Both the position numbers and the translations under genes were made by a program. Positions 1 to 9,701 of a stretch of DNA of 59,947 nt are shown piece by piece. The stretch is from Victivallales bacterium (lineage in GTDB: Bacteria; Verrucomicrobiota; Lentisphaeria; Oligosphaerales; Oligosphaeraceae). Each line of letters starts with the position of its first letter. Positions within the stretch are counted from its first letter, which is position 1. The notes beneath the pieces are model-generated. The model searched no databases. It worked only from the letters and a program-made list of their open reading frames with translations, and was not told where the DNA came from. Location of the stretch: NCBI GenBank assembly GCA_017964325.1, contig JAGCSE010000052.1, positions 1-59,947 of the forward strand, read 5' to 3'.

Positions 1-1
1 C

Positions 2-3000
2 AGAGGCGCCTTCGTCATCGGCGAGGGCCTGACGGTCACGACACTCGGCTACTCCGTCGGCTACATCTTTGCCAATCTCACCAACGAGGGCACCATCGCC
101 ACGGCGGTCGGAGAACTCACGCTGAACGGCAACACGATTCAGAATAACGGCGTCCTCGTCACCGGCGGAAGGACCATGTTCCTGCAGAACGCGACGGTCA
201 ACGGCGTCGGCACGCTGAACGGCGCAAACGGGAAGCTTCAACTGAACGGCGCCACCGTCAACAACGGCACCCTGACTGGCAAGCTCGAGGCATACGGAGA
301 GACTAGCACCCTGAACCGAGTCACGGTGGATGAAAACGGCGACCTCGACATCCAGGCAAATGTCATTGCGCAGGAAACGCTCTCCATCGATGGCAAGGTC
401 AAGGTGCAGAACAACTGCAAGCTCTACAACGCGTCTGATGCGACAGTCGCGCTGGACGGCAACGGCATATTGAGCCTGAGCGGCGATGGCACGTCCGGCT
501 CCTTGGGAAGCGCAGGAAACCGTGGTGCCTTCACCATCGGCGAGGGACTGACGGTCACGACCCTGGGCTATTCGGTTGGCTACATCTATGCGAACCTCAC
601 CAACGCGGGCACCATCACCACGGAGGCTGGAGAACTCACGCTGAGTGGCAATACGATTGAGAATGCAGGTGCCATCGTCACAGGCGGGAACAAATCTATC
701 ACCTTGACTGGGGCAACCGTCAGTGGAAACGGTTCTTTGAATGGCAAGAAAGGGATTGTCTATCTGAACAACAGCACGCTTACCGGGGCGATTCTGGTGG
801 GTCAGGTACAGACGACGGGCAACAAATCCACCCTGAAGAATGTCACAGTTGACGTTGGCGGCAAGTTCACTGCAACTGCCGATGTCGTCCTGCAGGAGAA
901 TTTCACCATCGACGGCACGGTGTCGGTCCAGAACAATGTCCATTTGGTGAACGAAGTGGACACGCCAGTCGCGCTGGCAGGCTTCGGCACGCTGAGCCTG
1001 AGCGGCAACGGCACATTAGGCTATTTGGGAAGCTCAACCAACCGAGGGACTTTCACCATTGGCAAGGAGCTGACGGTAACAACTCTCGGCTACTCAACTG
1101 GCTACATTTATTCGCATCTCACCAACGAAGGCACCATCACCACAGAGGCCGGAGAACTGACGCTGAATGGAAACACGATTGAGAACACAGGTAACATCGT
1201 TACGGGGGGGAAGAACATCACCCTGCAGAACGCGACGGTCAACGGCGGCACGCTGGGCGGCGCCCACGGCGAACTCCAGCTGAACGGCACCACCGTCAAC
1301 AACAGCACGCTGAACGGCACGCTCAAGGTTTACGGGGACACCGTCACCCTGAACCAGGTGACGGTGGATGAAGACGGCGACCTTGACATTCAGGCCAATG
1401 TCGTTGCGCAGGACACGCTCTCCATCGACGGCAAGGTCACGGTGGAAAACAACAAGGGGCTATACAATGCGTCTAATGAGACGGCGGTCACGCTGACGGG
1501 CACGGGCACGCTGAACCTGAGCGGCAACGGCACCTCTGGTTCATTGGGCACCACAACAAACCGCGGCGCCTTCACCGTCGGCGATGACCTGACGGTCACG
1601 ACACTCGGCTATACCTCAGCATACATTTACGCCAATGTGACCAACCAGGGCGAAATCACCACCGAAGCAGGCGAACTGTACATTGCTGGCGCGAATGATG
1701 CACCGCTCTCCTTCCGCAATAGCGGCACCATCCGAAGCGGAAGCAAGACGATGACGTTCACGTATGTGACCATGGACAACAAGGGGGGCTCCATGATTGG
1801 TGGTGACAACACCGTTTACCTCGGTGCTGGCACTACGGTGACGGGCGGCACGCTCGGCGGTGCGCTGCAAGTGTCCAATGGCGCTTCCGTCCTCTTGGAT
1901 GAACACGACTGCATCCGAGACGGAAAAATCACAGTAACTGGCAACGGAACCTTCACGGCACGAAACCTGATGGCGCTGGCGGATTTCAATGTGGAGTACA
2001 ACGGCTCGCTTGAATTGTCCAACGTGACGCTGGCGGGCACGGTTAATGCCTATGACAACCCCAGTCAGGTTTCCATCTTGGGCAACTGCGGTCTCTTTGA
2101 GCTGGTTCTGAACACGGCGTATGCCGCTCGATATACCATTCTGGGGAATGACTTCACCGATGCCACCGTGACCATTCGCGGCAATGGAAATATCGACCTC
2201 TCAGGCAACTACTGGGGCGGTTTGACGGACGAAGACGAAATCCGCGCGAGATTTGGCCTTGGCGCTAAAGTCAACGTCAGTAACGCCATGACTACGGCAC
2301 CCGAGGGCAGAGCCTTCTTCTTGATTGGCGCAGACTTGTCAAACGAGAAATATCTCTCACTCGCACAGGACAATCTCAAGTTGACCTTCCTCTCGAAGCT
2401 TGATCCGCAGAGCATTACCGAAGAGACCGTTCAGTTGTGGGATGATACCGCAAACCAGCAAGTTTCCCTGGCAGAACGATTCCCCACCGTGCAAGGCAAC
2501 CAGCTTATCTTCGACAATGACTTGTTGAATGACGGGCACTCGTACCGCGTCATCCTCTCCGAGGAGATTAAGTCATTGGATGGCAGTATGTTGAACACGG
2601 AGTTCAAGGGCACTGTCGCCTTCACGGTGGACCGTACCGCACCCAAGGTCCTGAACATTGAGAAGACGCTGAACCTGACTGGCAAACTGCCTGATTTCCA
2701 AATCACATTTTCCTCGGATGTTGATATATCCACGCTGCGCAATGCCCTGAAGGTGACATCGCCAGAGGGGCAGAACGTCAATGTGGAAGTTGCGATGCTC
2801 ACTGATCGTGTGGCCTTGGTCACTTCGAAAGTCGCAATCAACGTGCCAGGTGAATATACGGTTTCCATAGCCGCCGACAAAACCGCCGACAAGGCTGGCA
2901 ATCCTCTCCAGGAATCGTTTGAAGGCGTCATTGAAATGACCCGCATCAACCTGGATATCAAGGACCTGGCCTCTTCCAAGACCGATGTCGTCCAGGACGA

Positions 3001-6000
3001 GACCTTCACCGTCCAGTGGAAGACCTTCAACCATGAAGACGCCGAACTCTACGGCAAATGGACGGACGGTGTTTACCTCTCCAAGGACAATCTCTGGGAC
3101 AATTCGGACACGCTGCTTGCGTCTGTTGTACACTACAACGGCCTGCCGCAAGGCAGTTCAGTCGAAGGGCAGACGCAGGTTGCGCTCTCTGGCGTCACGG
3201 ACGGCAGCTACTACTTGATAGTCCGCCCCGACATCTACAATGACAAACCCACTGGCGCCTCGGAGCGCAACGTGGAATCCATCGCCATCTCCGTGAGCAC
3301 GAATCCTTTGCCCGCTGGGGCACAGACCATCAATTCTGGCCACAGTGCGACCTATAAGTTTACTGCGGCTGCAGGGGACTCCTACCAGTTGACGCTGGAC
3401 ACCCTGCGCAACGACTTTTCAGGTATGGAGCTCTACGTCGGCTATGGCTATTCGCCGACACGCGAGAACTATGACACCGTCCTGCGCAATGTCAATGATG
3501 CCCAGTTGGCGCTTGCCTCCCAGAACTATGACCAGGACATCTATGTGATGGTGTATGCCAAGAACGGCTACGGCAACTACACGTTGACCGCCGAAAAAGT
3601 CGGGCTTGACATTACGGCGGTTATGCCTGGCCAGCAGAGTATTTCAGACGGACAGGCGCTGACATTTGTGGTGGAGGGTCTTTGCTTCACGCCAGGCACC
3701 ACCGTCTCCGCCATCAATGCCAACGAAGTGGCAACCAACGGCGTAGTGACCTTCATCAACGACCATCAGCTTCTGCTGACCTTTGAAACTGGCCTGCTTG
3801 AGGCAGGCGACTATGTGCTGAAGGCGACAGACGGTGCCGTGAGCGTTCTCTCCGATACCATCACGCTTGCAGCGGAGGGGGCCCCGAACCTCGAAGTTAC
3901 GGCTGACCTGCCCCTGAGGGTTGCAAACCATTTCATCACCAGCTTCGACGTCAACTATGCGAACACGGGCAACGCCTCCATGGGGGCTGTTCTACTGACG
4001 GTTGATATCTATGAAGTGGACAATGACGGCAACAAGCTGCGCTCTGTTGGCATCATGGGGATAAACAAGTCCACGGACCAGAACCACAGTGCTTATAACG
4101 GTTCGTATAACTCGCTGCCAACGGGTTATGTTTCGACTGCTACCATTTACGCTCAGGGCAAGGTGCCTGGCCAGTTGGAGGCGGGCGCCAGCGGCTCCGT
4201 CACCATCGACCTGGTTGGTTTGCTCCAGCCGTGGAACACCAGCGGCAACAACAACCTGCTTTGGGAAAACAACTACTTTGATGAGTACAGCACAGAAGTC
4301 CTGGACTGGCGGGAGACGATGCCTGGCCAGAGCGACGCATTCTACGTCGCCATGGAAAATGCGGTTGGCACGACCTGGGGCGATTACGTGAAGATGCTCC
4401 AGACGAATGCGCAGACCCTGCAGAGTGTGGGCACCGATGCAAGCGATGCCACCGACCTGCTGGCGCTTACCGTGCAATCCGTTTCAGGTAATTTCAATCC
4501 ATATATCTCATTTGAGTCTATATCTGATTTGAATGTGGAAACCCGCGGCACCTTGTCGCTGAGTTTCGAACGCTTCTACTCCAATCGCATGGACGACCAA
4601 GGCTGGCACACAAACTGGGAATACAGCCTGGTGAAGGAAGGAAACGACGCCGTGACATTCTTCTCGCCCGAACAAGGCGTATTCACGTTCCGCATGGGCG
4701 CATACGGCAAGTATTTCTGCGAAAACGACTCCAGCCTCACCCTAACCTTCAAGGGAAGCCAGGCAATCCTTCAGTCTCCCGACTATGAACGCACGTGGAC
4801 CATGAAGCAGGTCGATGCCCAGAACTGGCGCCTGGCGCAGGTCAGCGACACCCATGGCAACAGCATTCAGCTCACCTACGACAAGAACGGCGAACTCTCC
4901 AAACTCAAATCCAACGACGGCGAGTTCATCCGCGTCGCAAAGGACGGTCTGACAGCCTCCAACGGCTTGGAAGTCACCTATCAGCGTTCGGCTGACGGCC
5001 AGCTGACTGGCGTCTCCTATAACGACGGTCGCAATCCGTTGACCTACCAGTACGACGGCGACGCCCTGACTGGAGTTTACCAGGGGGGCAAGTTGGTCTC
5101 CTCCTATATCTATGATGACAACGGCGCAGTCGTGCAGGCTACCCACGGCAACCTCATCACCACGGTCACAACGGAGCAGCCAGGCGTCATCACCGTCACG
5201 GACAACTGCGACCACAGCTTCACCGCAGTGTACTATGCCGACGGCAATCTGGCCAAATTGACCGACAATGTCTCCGGCAACTGGAACCATTACACGTATG
5301 ATGCCAACGGCTGGCTGCAGACAGTCTCCAATTCCGCTGGCCTCAGCGAATCCTACGTGTGCAACGCCGAAGGCGAGATACTTCGCTTCACCGATATTTA
5401 TGGCAACACGTCCAGCTACACCTACTTCCAAGGCCATCTGAAGACCGCCCAGAATGCCACGGGCTATGCCGTCAATATCAGTTACGACCAAAACTGGAAC
5501 ATCACCGAGTTCACCTACAGCGATGGTTCTGTCATCTCCTTCGACTACGATGAAAACGGCAACCTGACACGATTCACGGACCAGCTGGGCAACTCAATGA
5601 CCTGCGAGTATGATGATTCATGGCGCATCAGCCGCGTCATCTATGGCGACTACTCGTCTGCCGTGACATACGACAATTTCGGCTACATCGCCACCGTCAC
5701 CCAGAACGGACACACTACCTCCTACGAGTACACTCCCAGAGGGCTGCTCACATCGTTGACCGACGCCAATGGCAACCAGGCGCAGATGAGCTATGACGGC
5801 AATGAGAACCTGACAGAGGCTGTTTTTGCCGACGGCTCAAAAGTGAGCTGGGGATACGATGCCACAGGCAACCTGATGTCGCACACCACACGTGCGGGGG
5901 ACATGCTTGCCTATCAGTGGAACACTGATGGTTCCCTGAACAGTGCTGCATTTGCGGGCACCCAGTACGAATACACCTATAACAACGCGGGCTTGCTGAC

Positions 6001-9000
6001 GACTGCCGCCTCGAACTCTGTCCAGAACCTTGCATTTGGATACAATGCGAACGGCAGCCTGGCGGGACTCACCTACCAGGACGGTACGGCCATCGCCATC
6101 GACTGTGACACGACTGGCAAGCTTGCCTCCTACACCATCGGTGGGCAGACTTTTGCCTACACCTGGCAGGGCGGCAAGATGAGTACCATCTCTGTCAACG
6201 GCAATGCGTTCACTGCCTACATGCGCAATGCCAATGGCAACCTGACAAGTGGCAATGGCATTGCATACGAGTACGATGTCCGCAGTAACATCACGCGAGT
6301 CGGCGACACGGACTACACCTACAACTCCGTGGCGCAAATCATCACCAAGAGCACAGGTGAAGAGAACTGGACCTATACGTATGACCTCGACGGCAACCTC
6401 GCCAGTGAAATGCTTGGCGACGGCACGGCCTACCATTGCACCTATACCTACGATGCCGCTGGAAACCGCCTCTCCCAAACGGATGTGGTCGCCAATGTCA
6501 CCACCACATGGACGTATGGCTCCATGAACCAGATCCTGACTGTCCAGGTCGGAGAGGCCGAGGCCGTGGATTATACGTATGACCTCAACGGCAATCTGCT
6601 GTCGGACGGACATGCCGCCTACACCTGGACTGAGGACAGCCGTATGGCGACCATGACCGTGGACGACACCACCTGGACCTTCACCTACAACGCACTCGGC
6701 TACCGAGACAGCGCCAGCAACGGCGTTGATACCTACACGTTCTACTATGATGGTACTGGCAACCTCCTTGCCCAGTACAAGAACGGCGAGGCCTACCAGT
6801 TCTATATCAGGGGGGCCACTGGCATCGAAGGCTATGTCGATGCGAATGGCGCAATCTACACCTTCACATACGATTTGGGCGGCAACGTGACAGCTGTCAC
6901 TGGAACCAACGGCAAGTCGGCGACATACGTCTATGATGCCTTCGGCAATATCATCGAACAGGCAGGGGACATCACGGACAATGCCCTGACCTGGCACGGC
7001 CACTTCGGCACCCTCTTGAACCCCGACGGCTCCTACCATGTCCTGGCGCGGAACTACAACGCAGCAGACGGACGCTTCATCTCCACGGATCCCTCCTGGT
7101 TCAATGACGGCGCAAACCTCTACACCTACGCCTACAACGACCCAATCAACTACCTTGATTTAGATGGAATGAAAGGCGATATGACGAGCCTGCCCACAAA
7201 ACATGAATCGGGCTCCGTCGTTGACAAGATTGCCAATGGCGATATCTTCAACTTGAAAGAGATTTTCTCCTTCCTAAATGACAAGACTGCCGACGACCTC
7301 ACAACCAACCTGCCTTCGAACACTCCGAGGATTGGCACGGGCGACTCTCCCTCAGGGTTGTTCAACACGATGAGTACCGCGATAGACAATGGGATGCCTG
7401 ATGCATGCGATGCTGTCGGCGACTACTATAACGGTGGCATCAATGTGGCACGGAGCCTGTACGAAAAAGGCACCGTATCCACGAAGGACGGCACGATCTG
7501 GCCGCCAGCCCTTGATACGGAACTGAATGACCGCTATATCAACCACAGCTTCGAGCGTTACCAAGAGGCCACGACTCAAAGCGGCAAGGAAGAGTTCATC
7601 CAGCAGGCCTGGCGCCGTTTCTGGTCGTTGGTGGACAAGAACAAAGCCGACAAAGCCAAGCAGAAGGGCGGCACCAATGTCACCAGCAGCAAGACGCAGT
7701 CGGCCTCAAGCCACGACCCCAACGACAAGCTGGCCACCCAAGGCGCCACCGAATTGCATTTCGTCCAAGACGGCAGCCGCCTGCAATACACGGTCCTCTT
7801 CGAAAACGATCCTGAAAATGCCACCGCCCCCGCGCGTAAGGTCTATGTGCGGGATGTGATGGACGACAACCTGGATATCAACACTTTCCAGTTGCATGGT
7901 TTCACATTGGCGGGACACGCCTACCAGTTACCAGAAGGACGCGATTCCTTCAACGGCAACGTGGTTCTGGATTTGGGCGATGCGGAAATCACCGTCGCCG
8001 TCGCAATCAACATTGATTATGAAACACGCGAACTCATCGCATCCTTCACGGCCATCGATCCTGAAACTGGCTTTGAGCTGCAAGACCTCACGAAAGGCGT
8101 GCTGCTGGTCAACGATGAATCCGGCCGCGGCGAAGGAAACGTCAGCTACTCCATCCAGGCCTTGCCCGATTTGCCGACCGATACGCAAATTCACAACACG
8201 GCGGAAATCTTCTTCGACTTCAACGACCCGATTGAAACCCCTACCACCCTCAATACCATCGATGCAGACGCGCCTTGCACAGCCAGCCTTACGCTTTCCG
8301 CTGACGACAAGGGCATTATCACCCTTGCCATGAGTGCAGAAGATGTCGGCGCGGGCGTGGAAGGATACAACATCCGCTGGTCCACGGACGGCGAGCATTT
8401 CAGCGACTACGGCTACACCACCTATACGCAACTGCAACTGCCTGGCCGCGGTGGCATGACCTATTATTTCCAGATCCAGGCGGTCGATGCGGTCGGCTTG
8501 ACATCTGAATGGTCGGAAATCCAGTCTGTTGCCTTTAGCGGGATACCGACTGAATTGGAGGGCGATGCCATGGGGCTTTCTTGGAAACCTGTTGCCGGAG
8601 CGGAAAGTTACGTCGTCGAATATTCGACGGATGCTTTCGAGCATTTTGTTCGTATCCAAGTGATTGGAACTTCGCTTGATTCCTTCAGCCTCCCGCAGGC
8701 GAGCTACCAGTGGCGTGTGCGCGCGGCCGAATCTGACGATTGGGAATATGGCGAGGAGATTGTCGCTCCTGAACAGGTCCAGACACCGCAACTGGTTCAG
8801 TCCAATGAGGATGGCGCGCTTGATTTGTTCTTCGCGCACAAGTATGATGTTTGGAATGGCAACTATCAAGCACGACATACTGGTGTGATTAACGGTTGGA
8901 ATGGCACCGATGAAACGAGTCCTTTGGATGGCAAGAACATGATAACAGACGTTTTCCATGGCTCGACCGACAGAAATCTACTCTATCTCACCGACGATGC

Positions 9001-9625
9001 CAACGGCGACGCCCTGTTTATCGATGACATCTACTCCGAATTGCCAGGTACCTTGGAGGAACAGCAGGCGCGTATCGCGCAAATCAACGAAATCCGCGCG
9101 GGTGCAGGCAATGACATCATTGATTTGACCAGCCAGCGCTTCGAGTATGTTGGCTACGGCATGACTGTTCGAGGCGGCTTTGGTGACGATGTCATCTGGG
9201 CGAACAATGGCAATAACTGGCTGTTCGGAGACGCTGGCAATGATCGCATCGTTGGCTCATCTAGCGATGATGTCATTGTCGGCGGCGCTGGCAACGATAC
9301 AATGCATGGCGGCGGTGGCGACGATATCTTCGCCTTTGGCGGCAACTGGGGACAGGATACTGTGGAGCAGCTCGCCATAGGCAAGGTGACGCTGTGGTTC
9401 GAAGATGGCGATGAGACCAAATGGAATGACCAGACGCTCACCTACACCGACGGCACCAACTCTGTCAAAGTCTCCGGCGTGGCTTTGGAGAACATCAACC
9501 TTAAGTTCGGCGATGATAACGGAAAGGCTATCGAACGCAATGCTGAACTATCAGCGGCTGGTGCATTTGAAGAGTTCACCAGCGAGAAGATTTTTGAGGA
9601 CAAGAACAGGGGTATGCTGGCATGA
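2..9625 (+). CDS. Giant secreted RHS-repeat/RTX protein, 5' end outside window
   Basis: The frame is open from base 2, and the first bases encode another copy of the repeat seen inside, so the true start lies upstream. Modules in order: about four copies of a ~173-aa repeat (starting near 2, 521, 1043 and 1562; each begins with RGAFTIG-like and LTVTTLGY residues); an Ig-like region (~2300-2930); a CARDB-like region (~2945-3300); a PPC-like beta domain (~3300-3600); an IPT/CARDB-like region to ~4230; an RHS/YD-repeat region (~4525-7165) ending in a typical core motif (ADGRFISTDP...LYTYAYNDP); a conserved region beginning HDPNDK (~7710-8270); FnIII-like (~8270-8780); and an RTX calcium-binding block (~9085-9350, GGxGxD-type nonapeptides). 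The RTX end suggests type I-like export of an adhesin or polymorphic effector. No immunity gene follows. Confidence 0.85.
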   Translation, partial: RGAFVIGEGLTVTTLGYSVGYIFANLTNEGTIATAVGELTLNGNTIQNNGVLVTGGRTMFLQNATVNGVGTLNGANGKLQLNGATVNNGTLTGKLEAYGETSTLNRVTVDENGDLDIQANVIAQETLSIDGKVKVQNNCKLYNASDATVALDGNGILSLSGDGTSGSLGSAGNRGAFTIGEGLTVTTLGYSVGYIYANLTNAGTITTEAGELTLSGNTIENAGAIVTGGNKSITLTGATVSGNGSLNGKKGIVYLNNSTLTGAILVGQVQTTGNKSTLKNVTVDVGGKFTATADVVLQENFTIDGTVSVQNNVHLVNEVDTPVALAGFGTLSLSGNGTLGYLGSSTNRGTFTIGKELTVTTLGYSTGYIYSHLTNEGTITTEAGELTLNGNTIENTGNIVTGGKNITLQNATVNGGTLGGAHGELQLNGTTVNNSTLNGTLKVYGDTVTLNQVTVDEDGDLDIQANVVAQDTLSIDGKVTVENNKGLYNASNETAVTLTGTGTLNLSGNGTSGSLGTTTNRGAFTVGDDLTVTTLGYTSAYIYANVTNQGEITTEAGELYIAGANDAPLSFRNSGTIRSGSKTMTFTYVTMDNKGGSMIGGDNTVYLGAGTTVTGGTLGGALQVSNGASVLLDEHDCIRDGKITVTGNGTFTARNLMALADFNVEYNGSLELSNVTLAGTVNAYDNPSQVSILGNCGLFELVLNTAYAARYTILGNDFTDATVTIRGNGNIDLSGNYWGGLTDEDEIRARFGLGAKVNVSNAMTTAPEGRAFFLIGADLSNEKYLSLAQDNLKLTFLSKLDPQSITEETVQLWDDTANQQVSLAERFPTVQGNQLIFDNDLLNDGHSYRVILSEEIKSLDGSMLNTEFKGTVAFTVDRTAPKVLNIEKTLNLTGKLPDFQITFSSDVDISTLRNALKVTSPEGQNVNVEVAMLTDRVALVTSKVAINVPGEYTVSIAADKTADKAGNPLQESFEGVIEMTRINLDIKDLASSKTDVVQDETFTVQWKTFNHEDAELYGKWTDGVYLSKDNLWDNSDTLLASVVHYNGLPQGSSVEGQTQVALSGVTDGSYYLIVRPDIYNDKPTGASERNVESIAISVSTNPLPAGAQTINSGHSATYKFTAAAGDSYQLTLDTLRNDFSGMELYVGYGYSPTRENYDTVLRNVNDAQLALASQNYDQDIYVMVYAKNGYGNYTLTAEKVGLDITAVMPGQQSISDGQALTFVVEGLCFTPGTTVSAINANEVATNGVVTFINDHQLLLTFETGLLEAGDYVLKATDGAVSVLSDTITLAAEGAPNLEVTADLPLRVANHFITSFDVNYANTGNASMGAVLLTVDIYEVDNDGNKLRSVGIMGINKSTDQNHSAYNGSYNSLPTGYVSTATIYAQGKVPGQLEAGASGSVTIDLVGLLQPWNTSGNNNLLWENNYFDEYSTEVLDWRETMPGQSDAFYVAMENAVGTTWGDYVKMLQTNAQTLQSVGTDASDATDLLALTVQSVSGNFNPYISFESISDLNVETRGTLSLSFERFYSNRMDDQGWHTNWEYSLVKEGNDAVTFFSPEQGVFTFRMGAYGKYFCENDSSLTLTFKGSQAILQSPDYERTWTMKQVDAQNWRLAQVSDTHGNSIQLTYDKNGELSKLKSNDGEFIRVAKDGLTASNGLEVTYQRSADGQLTGVSYNDGRNPLTYQYDGDALTGVYQGGKLVSSYIYDDNGAVVQATHGNLITTVTTEQPGVITVTDNCDHSFTAVYYADGNLAKLTDNVSGNWNHYTYDANGWLQTVSNSAGLSESYVCNAEGEILRFTDIYGNTSSYTYFQGHLKTAQNATGYAVNISYDQNWNITEFTYSDGSVISFDYDENGNLTRFTDQLGNSMTCEYDDSWRISRVIYGDYSSAVTYDNFGYIATVTQNGHTTSYEYTPRGLLTSLTDANGNQAQMSYDGNENLTEAVFADGSKVSWGYDATGNLMSHTTRAGDMLAYQWNTDGSLNSAAFAGTQYEYTYNNAGLLTTAASNSVQNLAFGYNANGSLAGLTYQDGTAIAIDCDTTGKLASYTIGGQTFAYTWQGGKMSTISVNGNAFTAYMRNANGNLTSGNGIAYEYDVRSNITRVGDTDYTYNSVAQIITKSTGEENWTYTYDLDGNLASEMLGDGTAYHCTYTYDAAGNRLSQTDVVANVTTTWTYGSMNQILTVQVGEAEAVDYTYDLNGNLLSDGHAAYTWTEDSRMATMTVDDTTWTFTYNALGYRDSASNGVDTYTFYYDGTGNLLAQYKNGEAYQFYIRGATGIEGYVDANGAIYTFTYDLGGNVTAVTGTNGKSATYVYDAFGNIIEQAGDITDNALTWHGHFGTLLNPDGSYHVLARNYNAADGRFISTDPSWFNDGANLYTYAYNDPINYLDLDGMKGDMTSLPTKHESGSVVDKIANGDIFNLKEIFSFLNDKTADDLTTNLPSNTPRIGTGDSPSGLFNTMSTAIDNGMPDACDAVGDYYNGGINVARSLYEKGTVSTKDGTIWPPALDTELNDRYINHSFERYQEATTQSGKEEFIQQAWRRFWSLVDKNKADKAKQKGGTNVTSSKTQSASSHDPNDKLATQGATELHFVQDGSRLQYTVLFENDPENATAPARKVYVRDVMDDNLDINTFQLHGFTLAGHAYQLPEGRDSFNGNVVLDLGDAEITVAVAINIDYETRELIASFTAIDPETGFELQDLTKGVLLVNDESGRGEGNVSYSIQALPDLPTDTQIHNTAEIFFDFNDPIETPTTLNTIDADAPCTASLTLSADDKGIITLAMSAEDVGAGVEGYNIRWSTDGEHFSDYGYTTYTQLQLPGRGGMTYYFQIQAVDAVGLTSEWSEIQSVAFSGIPTELEGDAMGLSWKPVAGAESYVVEYSTDAFEHFVRIQVIGTSLDSFSLPQASYQWRVRAAESDDWEYGEEIVAPEQVQTPQLVQSNEDGALDLFFAHKYDVWNGNYQARHTGVINGWNGTDETSPLDGKNMITDVFHGSTDRNLLYLTDDANGDALFIDDIYSELPGTLEEQQARIAQINEIRAGAGNDIIDLTSQRFEYVGYGMTVRGGFGDDVIWANNGNNWLFGDAGNDRIVGSSSDDVIVGGAGNDTMHGGGGDDIFAFGGNWGQDTVEQLAIGKVTLWFEDGDETKWNDQTLTYTDGTNSVKVSGVALENINLKFGDDNGKAIERNAELSAAGAFEEFTSEKIFEDKNRGMLA

Positions 9626-9701
9626 TTGGCGCGGATGGTTATTTTGAAAATACCTCTGGAGTATAATGAAAAAGGAGTTCCTTCTATCAATGGAGTAGTT
9701 C

